DNA of 64,000 bases from Candidatus Brocadia carolinensis (lineage in GTDB: Bacteria; Planctomycetota; Brocadiia; Brocadiales; Brocadiaceae). Where the stretch lies: assembly GCA_002009475.1 (NCBI GenBank), contig AYTS01000168.1, positions 1 through 64,000 of the forward strand. The letters run 5' to 3'. The notes under the pieces are model-generated. The model saw nothing but the letters and a program-made list of their open reading frames with translations. It made no database searches and was not told the origin of the DNA. Each line of letters starts with the position of its first letter. Within the stretch, counting starts at the first letter, position 1. This document shows positions 57,759 to 64,000 of this stretch, piece after piece. The position numbers and the translations under genes were made by a program.

Positions 57759-58465
57759 CTCCATCTCCTGCTCTCGACAATGCGTACAACAATAAATATG
57801 AGTAATGCAGTAAAGCTGACGTAGTAAATCACATCCCTGGTATCGATAATCCCTTTGGTAAAGGTATCCCAATGATCATAGGTGCCTATATATCTGAGTG
57901 CATTGTAAAACCATCCTTCATGATCCGCGCTTGCCAACCCAATCACCAGCAGGATAAGCAGGGCGACAATTCCGATAACCGCCGCGACAATTTGATTTTT
58001 CGTGACGGCAGACACTAACAGTCCAATAGAAATGAACAACCCACCCATCAGGACCAGCCCGGTATAACTGGCGATAATGGCACCATAATCAGGATTCCCT
58101 ACCCATGCCAGAAATATGATATAAAAAGCGGTTGGAGCAATCATGACGTTATACAACGCCCATGCCGCCAGGAATTTTCCAAATACCACTTCAAAATCAG
58201 TAACAGGCGCTGTCATCAGGGGTTCAATCGTCCCTGTCTTGTTTTCTTCTGCCATTAATCGCATGGTAATAACAGGGGTCAGGATAGATAGAATAAACTG
58301 CGTATAGGCAAGACTGTACCGCAACGTAGATTCCTGGGTTAACCCAAGCATGATGGAAAAAAAATAACCGGAAAAAACCGTAAATACCGCGATAACAACG
58401 TATGCAATCGGCGATAGGAAATATGCGCTAACTTCTCTATTAAATATGGTACCTACACTCGTCAT
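57755..58465 (-). CDS. GldF-like ABC transporter permease
   Basis: 236 residues with six transmembrane segments (ABC-2 type). It begins MTSVGTIFNREVSAYFLSPIAYVV, the usual start for this family. LTPVITMRLMAEENKTGTIEPLMTAPVTDFEVVFGKFLAAW is the conserved motif of ABC-2 permeases linked to GldF/NosY. It abuts the ATPase gene with no gap and overlaps gldG-like by 4 bases. Substrate unknown. Confidence 0.92.
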   Translation of the reverse strand: MTSVGTIFNREVSAYFLSPIAYVVIAVFTVFSGYFFSIMLGLTQESTLRYSLAYTQFILSILTPVITMRLMAEENKTGTIEPLMTAPVTDFEVVFGKFLAAWALYNVMIAPTAFYIIFLAWVGNPDYGAIIASYTGLVLMGGLFISIGLLVSAVTKNQIVAAVIGIVALLILLVIGLASADHEGWFYNALRYIGTYDHWDTFTKGIIDTRDVIYYVSFTALLIFIVVRIVESRRWR

Positions 58466-59419
58466 TTATACCGATACCTCCAGTTCGTGATGTTCCTGCG
58501 TAGTAATCTGATGGAATATTTCTTCCAGGGTAATAGGCGTCTGCTTCATCTCCCGAATAACGCCATTATTTTTTACAATGCTCGTAAAGACATCTTCACG
58601 AATGTCCATGCCTCTTTCTGCCTCTACGTTATAATTGTTCAGCTCCCCCTTCTCGTGCCATACGATCTTTTTCACGCCGTTGATGGCGGACAAGGCGTTC
58701 TTGATTTTTTCACCAGCGCCACGCACCTCCAGGGTAATATTGTTGCCGCTTCTCAACTGATCTGCCAGATTGGAAGGCGTGTCCATAGCGACTATTTTAC
58801 CCTTGTTAATAATGATTACGCGACCGCAGAGCATTTCGACTTCGGGTAGGATATGCGTAGAAAGTAATATGGTATGTTTTTCACCTAATTCCTTGATAAG
58901 TTGCCTGACTTGCCTGATTTGATTGGGGTCCAGCCCGATCGTCGGCTCATCGAGAATAAGGATTTTTGGGTCATGGACAAGGGTATCAGCCAGACCCACC
59001 CGTTGCCGGTAGCCCTTGGACAGGGTGCCGATAATTTGATTCTGCACGTCAGCAATCCTGCATTTCTCAATACATTCGCCAATCTTTACCTTGCGTTCAC
59101 GGTAGGGCAGCTTCTTCAGTTTCGCACGGAAAGAAAGATATTCCCTCACCCGCATTTCGGGATACAAGGGTACATTTTCGGGCAAATACCCAATGTTCTT
59201 TCGGACGTCGATCGAATCACGAAAGACATCGTAACCAGCCACCGTTGCGGTTCCGGAAGTTGCCGGCATGTAGCAGGTCAGAATACGCATGGTCGTTGTC
59301 TTGCCTGCACCGTTCGGTCCCAGAAGCCCTAAAATTTCTCCTTGTTTAACTTCAAATGAGATGTGATCTACTGCATATACGTCCGCATAACGCTTTGCTA
59401 AATGGTCTACTTTAATCAT
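58466..59419 (-). CDS. GldA-like ABC transporter ATPase
   Basis: 317 residues. Walker A GPNGAGKTTTMR (around 35-46), Q-loop region YLPENVPLYPEMRVREYL, signature LSKGYRQRVG, Walker B ILILDEPTIGLDP and switch His in STHILPEVE are all present. A C-terminal regulatory domain of about 90 residues follows. First gene of the operon with the GldF-like permease, GldG-like protein and DUF4340 protein. It presumably powers an envelope export or remodelling process. Confidence 0.93.
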   Translation of the reverse strand: MIKVDHLAKRYADVYAVDHISFEVKQGEILGLLGPNGAGKTTTMRILTCYMPATSGTATVAGYDVFRDSIDVRKNIGYLPENVPLYPEMRVREYLSFRAKLKKLPYRERKVKIGECIEKCRIADVQNQIIGTLSKGYRQRVGLADTLVHDPKILILDEPTIGLDPNQIRQVRQLIKELGEKHTILLSTHILPEVEMLCGRVIIINKGKIVAMDTPSNLADQLRSGNNITLEVRGAGEKIKNALSAINGVKKIVWHEKGELNNYNVEAERGMDIREDVFTSIVKNNGVIREMKQTPITLEEIFHQITTQEHHELEVSV

Positions 59420-59779
59420 ATATAAAAATTCCCCCCTTTTAGAATACTATCTCTTTGCTTTTTTTCCTTTAGCGAGTTTTTAGCCATTTTTCATACATAT
59501 AGAATTATCTATTCAAAATACCCACAGGGTGAATGGATTACAACTCCGCTCTCCAAGCTTCACCTCTTACCATCACACATCTATCTGAATCTTACAGAAG
59601 TTCTGAAACAGGGAACTAAGGTTTGAGATTTGATGCAATATTCAAGGCAGGCAATTGAGTATGGAGGCCGGCAAATAAAGATTTTCGCTAACTACAAGAA
59701 TACCCTGATCCGATATACTATATCCCCCTGTGTCCACAAACAAGAAAAAGAGTAATTGACACGCTGCACCACAGACGAC
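59420..59779. other. Gene-free stretch upstream of the GldA operon
   Basis: 360 bp between the omega subunit gene and the ATPase gene. A/T-rich part near 59430-59520 may carry the promoter of the operon. I see no clear hexamer pair, ORF or repeat. Confidence 0.4.
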
Positions 59780-60028
59780 TTACGCTTTACCAGCGCCTTC
59801 CGTCTTTTTCGATTCCAAAACTTTCACATCCCGTTCTCCGGCTTCACGCAATTTAATCTTCGATTGCATGAGTTCCAAAAACGATATTCTCACCGGGTCA
59901 TCAGTATCGGCTACAACAAGAACGGGCGCCTTTCTTATGATTTGTCTTGCCCTGCTTATAATCAACGTTGTAAGCCGCAATGAACCACCAACCTGTTTTG
60001 CAAGTTCGTCGATATTTTTAAAAATCAT
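59780..60028 (-). CDS. rpoZ: RNA polymerase omega subunit (RpoZ-like)
   Basis: 82 residues starting MIFKNIDELAK. The segment GGSLRLTTLIISRARQIIRKAPVLV followed by DDPVRISFLELMQSKI follows the pattern of bacterial omega/archaeal RpoK (a conserved Leu-x-x-x-Ala-x-x-R-A-R-Q helix, then an E-rich helix). Omega helps assemble RNA polymerase and binds ppGpp in some phyla. The frame is open to 60115, but ATG 60028 has a ribosome site (CAGGTG) and matches the family. The assignment is by pattern and fairly likely. Confidence 0.7.
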   Translation of the reverse strand: MIFKNIDELAKQVGGSLRLTTLIISRARQIIRKAPVLVVADTDDPVRISFLELMQSKIKLREAGERDVKVLESKKTEGAGKA

Positions 60029-60143
60029 TATAACACCTGCGATAAGAATTATGTTCCCAAAAATAAAAATTGATCCCCGAAAGTTATGATGTCCAGACTT
60101 TAAGGAAGCAATCAAGTCATAAAAATCGTTCTATAGAAAACCC

Positions 60144-60379
60144 ACAGCGCAGCAAAGCCGCAACCAACTCTCCGCTGAGAAAGCGGGAGATTGCTTCGGA
60201 AAAGACCCTCGCAATGACACAGGCTATGCTTTAATGACATAGGATGCGTTGTCATTGCGGGCCACGTTCGCGTTGTTCAGGGTAAACTCCGCGAAGCAAT
60301 CTATACCTCCTGATGAGGAATAAATATGGCCGTGAAAAAACTTACAAAAAAAGAAGTTTTCACGCGGCCATACTCTATA
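60144..60379 (-). repeat. MITE-like dispersed repeat, copy E (inverted)
   Basis: Inverted relative to copy A: CGCAGCAAAGCCGCAACC, GGAGATTGCTTCGGAAAAGACCC, the CATTGCG arm, and the ACTTAC-A-run-GAAGTT hairpin ending near CTATA. It carries the same internal segment (GTTCAGGGTAAACTCCGCG) as copy B. It fills half of the 521-bp gap between rpoZ and cysK. Confidence 0.85.
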
Positions 60380-60549
60380 CAAGTATAAATTGAAACAACA
60401 TATACTATAGAGAAATCCTTCTTTGTCAAGGAAAATTGAGCCTCTAAAAATTCCTTGAGAAATAACTTCTCACTATGATAGTATATGTGCTTTGAATTAT
60501 GTAACGAAAAAAGACTTGCTTTCTGTCAGAATCTGATTAAGGAGAAATT

Positions 60550-61480
60550 ATGGCAAGAATATATGAAGATATTACGAAAACGATTGGCGATACCCCCTTG
60601 GTTAAGTTAAATAATATCACAAAAGGAGTAAAGTCTACTATCGCAGTCAAGATGGAATCTTTTAATCCCCTGGGCAGTGTGAAGGACCGCATCGGGATCG
60701 CAATGATAGAATCCGCGGAAAAGACAGGTTTGATAAACAAAAATACCACCATCATAGAACCAACTTCAGGCAACACGGGTATCGCACTGGCATTTGTGGC
60801 TGCTGCACGAGGCTACAAACTGATTTTAACGATGCCGGACACCATGAGTATTGAACGCAGGGACCTGCTGAAGGCATTCGGTGCAGAGATCGTGCTGACA
60901 CCGGGCTCTGAAGGAATGAAAGGTGCCATTAGCAAGGCTGAAGAACTCCTGAAGAACACCCCAAATTCTTTTATGCCGCAACAGTTCAAAAATCCTGCAA
61001 ACCCGGAGATACACCGCAAAACAACGGCTGAGGAGATATGGAATGATACGGATGGTAAAATTGATATTTTTGTTGGAGGGGTAGGCACGGGGGGGAACGA
61101 TCACCGGCGTTGGGGAGATCATTAAGAAACGGAAACCTTCACTGAAAGTTATTGCCGTTGAGCCAGCCGATTCACCGGTGCTTGCCGGCGGGAAACCAGG
61201 CCCCCACAAGATACAGGGACTCGGCGCGGGATTTGTCCCGGACATCCTCAATATGCAGGTAATTGACGAAATTATTCCTGTAAAGAATGAACAGGCATTT
61301 GCTGCATCCCGGCAACTGGCCAGACAGGAAGGGATTTTAGCAGGCATCTCTTCCGGGGCTGCAATTTATGCGGCACTTCAGGTAGCAACACGACCCGAGA
61401 GCAATGGAAAGTTGATCGTGGTTGTGCTTCCCGATACCGGCGAAAGGTATCTATCCACCGTTTTGTTTAAGGAATTTTAA
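60550..61480 (+). CDS. cysK: Cysteine synthase A (O-acetylserine sulfhydrylase), frameshifted
   Basis: The restored protein is 309 residues, the normal CysK length. The PLP lysine is in [11 protein letters not shown] (around residue 40), [10 protein letters not shown] binds substrate, and after the break [10 protein letters not shown] binds the cofactor phosphate, then [11 protein letters not shown] and [13 protein letters not shown]. The break is a run of seven G (61089-61095); six restore the frame. CysK makes cysteine from O-acetylserine and sulfide. A clean ribosome site (AAGGAG) precedes ATG 60550. The stop overlaps the cysE start as TAATG, so the two act as one operon and could form the CysK-CysE complex. 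Confidence 0.94.
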
Positions 61481-62217
61481 TGTTTGACCGCATGAAAGAG
61501 GACATAAATGTCGCTTTTCAAAGTGATCCGGCTGCGCGGAGTAAACTGGAAGTCCTTTTATGCTATCCCGGCATTCACGCGTTATGGCTTCACCGGATAT
61601 CCTATTATCTCTGGGGAAAAGGGTGGATTGTATTATCCCGTCTCATTTCCCACATAAATCGCTTTTTAACAGGAGTTGAAATACATCCTGCAGCAAAAAT
61701 AGGACGTAGCGTTTTCATTGACCACGGTATGGGCATTGTTATCGGTGAAACTGCCATCATTGGGGATGGTTGTCTTATCTATAAAGGGGTAGTGCTCGGT
61801 GGCACAACCAGTGAAAAAACCAAGCGACATCCAAATCTGGGAAAAAAGGTCGTAGTGGGCTCAAACGCCTGTGTCCTGGGCAATATAACCATCGGAGATT
61901 ATGCACGGATCGGCTCTGGCTCTGTCGTAACGAAAGACGTCCCTCCTCATGCAACCGTCGTTGGTGTGCCGGGCAGAATTATAAAACAAAGAAAAAAGGA
62001 TGAACAAGAAACCATGCTGGATCATGGACAATTACCCGACCCCATTGCCGAGGCGATCATGGTTGTATTAAAAGAAAATTGCAAGTTGAAACAGCGCATA
62101 ACAAAGCTCGAGAGTACGCTAAACATTTCGAATGAAGAACAATGTAAAGTTTCAGAAACAGAATCAGAAGTGCTGAGCATATTCATGAAAAATTACAAGG
62201 ACGGAGACGGAATTTGA
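61480..62217 (+). CDS. cysE: Serine O-acetyltransferase
   Basis: 245 residues. The left-handed beta-helix of hexapeptide repeats is visible ([23 protein letters not shown], with the catalytic His/Asp in IDHGMG, then [17 protein letters not shown]). The shorter N-terminus resembles the EpsC-type SATs. A longer C-terminal extension (residues 175-245) with a coiled-coil-like part is present; most CysE end in a short Ile tail that docks into CysK, and here the last residue is Ile (DGDGI), consistent with docking. It acetylates serine with acetyl-CoA. Coupled to cysK. Confidence 0.94.
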   Translation: MFDRMKEDINVAFQSDPAARSKLEVLLCYPGIHALWLHRISYYLWGKGWIVLSRLISHINRFLTGVEIHPAAKIGRSVFIDHGMGIVIGETAIIGDGCLIYKGVVLGGTTSEKTKRHPNLGKKVVVGSNACVLGNITIGDYARIGSGSVVTKDVPPHATVVGVPGRIIKQRKKDEQETMLDHGQLPDPIAEAIMVVLKENCKLKQRITKLESTLNISNEEQCKVSETESEVLSIFMKNYKDGDGI

Positions 62218-62287
62218 CCGGATTTTGATGCTCTATCTACCCTAAAGGTGCCGGAGCGTATGGCTAAGACTTTGTCCACCGCTGGCA

Positions 62288-62840
62288 GGGGATCAAGGGC
62301 ATAAGCGCTAAGTTGTTTTTGATTTTTTTTTACCTGGAGTTCAACATCGAATATCGAACAAGGAATAATGAATGTCGAAGGATAAGAGAATATTTGATCT
62401 TGAAGAACGCTTGGTAGATTTTGCCGTAAGAATTATTCGTACAACGGAATCCTTGCCAAAAACAAGAACGGGAAATCACCTTGCCGGGCAACTTATTCGT
62501 TGCGGTACGTCACCCGCTCCCAATATGGTGAAGCTCAAAGCGCAGAATCTCGTTCTGACTTTATCCACAAGATGAAAGTCTGCCTTAAGGAGTTGCGTGA
62601 AACAAGGATATGGTTATTGATGATGGTAAAAGCCAATCTCATAAGGCCAGCGTCAAAGCTTGAACCCCTGATTCTTGAGAATGATGAGCTTATTTCGATT
62701 TTTGTAACAAGCGTAAAAACTGCGAAACAAAGGGAGAATAAGAAAACTTCATAATTCTAAATTCCTTGTTCGATATTCGTTATTCATTACACGGTTAAAT
62801 GAATCAATAATTTTAACTTAGCGCTTATGGGGATCAAGGG
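62288..62840. mobile_element. Cassette with terminal inverted repeats and flanking direct repeat, carrying a four-helix-bundle gene
   Basis: A 15-bp perfect inverted repeat, CATAAGCGCTAAGTT (62300-62314) and its complement (62815-62829), encloses the four-helix-bundle gene. Inside lies a second perfect 19-bp pair, CGAATATCGAACAAGGAAT (62348-62366) and its complement (62761-62779). Outside is a 12-bp direct repeat, GGGGATCAAGGG, at 62288-62299 and 62829-62840, as expected for a target duplication. The unit is about 530 bp. The layout recalls the 23S rRNA intervening sequences that encode S23 proteins. Confidence 0.75.
62372..62754 (+). CDS. Four-helix-bundle protein (S23/bRSP family), frameshifted
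   Basis: The restored protein is 127 residues. Begins MSKDKRIFDLEERLVDFAVRII, then NHLAGQLIRCGTSPAPN, and after adding one base near 62524 continues YGEAQSAESRSDFIHKMKVCLKELRET and LIRPASKLEPLILENDELISIF. This is the 23S-rRNA-intervening-sequence/four-helix-bundle family (TIGR02436-type), small helical proteins of unknown biological role. It sits inside the inverted-repeat cassette 62288-62840. Confidence 0.88.
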
Positions 62841-62921
62841 GGTGGACTGGCAGAGCCAGAAATTTCTGCAGATGCATAATCTGAATATCTTTAATCATTT
62901 TTAAAAAGGAGGAGAGAAACT

Positions 62922-63719
62922 GTGGATTGGGGAATTAAAAATCGCTTGTCTCAACTTATTAAACCAAACGGCCGATGCATGTACATGCCGATAGATCATG
63001 GATATTTCCAGGGCCCTACGTCAAAACTGGAACGGCCTGGCGAAACGATTAAACCGATTATTGATTATGCTGATGCGCTTTTCTGCACCCGCGGCGTATT
63101 GCGTTCCTGCATAAATCCCGGAAACAGCAAGCCTATCATCCTCAGAGTATCGGGCGGCGCCAGCATGGTGGGAAAGGATCTTGCCAATGAAGGACTAACG
63201 ACCTCGATAGAAGAAGTCATTCGTCTGAATGCGTCCGGGGTTGGTATTTCCGTCTTTATCGGTAGCGATTACGAACGAGAAACCCTGCTCAACCTCTCAA
63301 AGCTGGTTGATGAGGCGGAACGATATGGCATTCCCGTGATGGCTGTTACCGCCGTAGGAAGGGAAATGGAAAAACGGGATGCCCGTTACCTCGCCCTCTG
63401 CTGTCGCATTGCAGCCGAACTGGGCGCCCGCGTGGTAAAGACCTACTGGTGTGAAAACTTTGAAAAGGTCACAAACGGTTGCCCCGTGCCGGTAGTTATG
63501 GCCGGAGGACCAAAAACAAATTCAGATTCGGAGGTGTTTGAGTTTGTTCACGATGGAATGCAAAAGGGGGCTATCGGAGTGAATCTGGGAAGAAATATCT
63601 GGCAAAACGAACACCCGGTTGCCATGATAAGGGCATTGCGCGCCATCATCCATGAAAACGCAACCGTGAAACAAGCCAATGACCTGTTTAACACCGTAAA
63701 GAACGAAAGGAAAAACTAG
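62922..63719 (+). CDS. LsrF/DeoC-type class I aldolase or thiolase
   Basis: 265 residues, TIM barrel. It has MYMPIDHGYFQGPTSKLERP near the start, DALFCTRGVLRSCI, then VAVTAVGREM-like and RVVKTYWCENFEKV with the Schiff-base Lys (VKTYW), and VVMAGGPKTNSDSE with the phosphate site. Closest pattern: 3-hydroxy-5-phosphonooxypentane-2,4-dione thiolase (LsrF) and related ADTH synthase or FBP aldolase-like enzymes. No other AI-2 genes are here, so the real substrate is unclear. GTG start with a strong ribosome site (AAGGAGGAG). Confidence 0.85.
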   Translation: MDWGIKNRLSQLIKPNGRCMYMPIDHGYFQGPTSKLERPGETIKPIIDYADALFCTRGVLRSCINPGNSKPIILRVSGGASMVGKDLANEGLTTSIEEVIRLNASGVGISVFIGSDYERETLLNLSKLVDEAERYGIPVMAVTAVGREMEKRDARYLALCCRIAAELGARVVKTYWCENFEKVTNGCPVPVVMAGGPKTNSDSEVFEFVHDGMQKGAIGVNLGRNIWQNEHPVAMIRALRAIIHENATVKQANDLFNTVKNERKN

Positions 63720-63847
63720 TTTCAAATTGCAGACATATTCAAGAGGCTCACCCTTTGTGATGTATGAACTTGATATAGAGTTGCCACCCCAGTTTTCAAT
63801 TTAAAATTCACCCTTTATGAGCACTTGAGTAGACCATAATCCCTGCG

Positions 63848-63879
63848 TCCTGCACTGAAGGCGAAGCCTTATTGCAGGA
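63848..63879. repeat. Hairpin repeat related to 20892-20934
   Basis: TCCTGCA (63848-63854) and TGCAGGA (63873-63879) enclose a second palindrome, AAGGCGAAGCCTT. It shares the ATCCTGCA / GAAG / TGCAGGATTTAG layout of the hairpin at 20892. Confidence 0.7.
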
Positions 63880-63969
63880 TTTAGAAATGTTTATACTTTT
63901 TGTTTGACACAGAAGTGAATATATTGTTCCTTGTCAAGCTGCTCACGAATAATATCGGTAAAATTGATT

Positions 63970-64000
63970 ACGATAAGGGCAAACCCTGAGTGATCAGGGG
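63970..64000 (+). promoter_or_regulatory. Second c-di-GMP-I riboswitch, cut by the window end
   Basis: CGATAAGGGCAAACCCTGAG, a TGA-containing loop, then ATCAGGGG. This is the same 5' aptamer half as at 8898-8926 (only a few bases differ). The rest lies outside the window. A TTGACA at 63904 is a possible -35. The downstream gene cannot be seen. Confidence 0.8.

Noticed and set aside
1-64000. tRNA, rRNA, prophage or replication-origin features
   Set aside because: I scanned for tRNA T-loop-like motifs, rRNA stretches, phage structural genes and DnaA-type clusters and saw none that hold up by eye.

Overview
The window looks like chromosomal DNA of a planctomycete-type Gram-negative bacterium, most plausibly an anammox bacterium (order Brocadiales). 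This is inference: there is no rRNA gene to confirm it. It rests on moderate-to-low GC, scattered small operons, a secreted Ig/FN3-like protein behind a c-di-GMP riboswitch, a GldA/GldF/GldG/DUF4340 cluster, an O-antigen-ligase/TPR fusion, and abundant palindromic intergenic repeats. I see no tRNA, rRNA, CRISPR array, prophage or replication origin.

Layout. 1-565: dispersed repeat. 566-2862: a GC-rich gene fusing a cyclic-nucleotide-binding-like domain, acetate kinase and a PduL phosphotransacylase. 3197-8526: yidD/rnpA, a sugar-nucleotide reductase-like protein, an ABC-F ATPase coupled to a methyltransferase, and a MutY-like glycosylase. 8893-11079: c-di-GMP-I riboswitch with terminator, secreted Ig-like protein, and a 41-residue peptide that looks like a RiPP precursor. 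11543-18609: MetE-type core methionine synthase, pgl, zwf, enoyl-CoA hydratase, FadH-like flavoenzyme. 19517-23850: membrane-protein cluster with a DUF6754-type protein, split by a PIN toxin-antitoxin-like pair. 24082-28764: thiL, MFS transporter, GNAT, hydroxyacid dehydrogenase, small secreted protein. 28812-36266: type I restriction-modification operon (hsdM, hsdS, hsdR) interrupted by a REP-associated tyrosine transposase. 36814-45508: phosphorylase, gene relics, hicB with a decayed hicA, two radical SAM proteins, PIG-L deacetylase, rhomboid, amidase. 45973-53125: icd, O-antigen ligase/TPR, glycosyltransferase, HtrA protease. 53545-60028: DUF4340, GldG, GldF, GldA, and omega subunit. 60550-63719: cysK-cysE, a four-helix-bundle protein inside a cassette with inverted repeats, and a LsrF-type aldolase. 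The window ends inside a second c-di-GMP riboswitch.

Eight otherwise intact genes are each broken by exactly one inserted or deleted base, several in homopolymers. Restoring one base gives a full-length family member every time, so indel errors in the assembly are a serious possibility. Their coordinates are given for the restored gene.

Themes. Central metabolism is represented by the acetyl-CoA/acetate interconversion (fusion protein), the oxidative pentose phosphate entry steps (zwf, pgl), isocitrate dehydrogenase, and cysteine and methionine synthesis. Cell-envelope functions are the O-antigen ligase, glycosyltransferase, HtrA, amidase, rhomboid and Gld-type ABC system. Mobile and selfish DNA is unusually rich: a roughly 240-bp MITE-like family with a nested insertion, REP/RAYT elements, a four-helix-bundle cassette, toxin-antitoxin modules and their relics.
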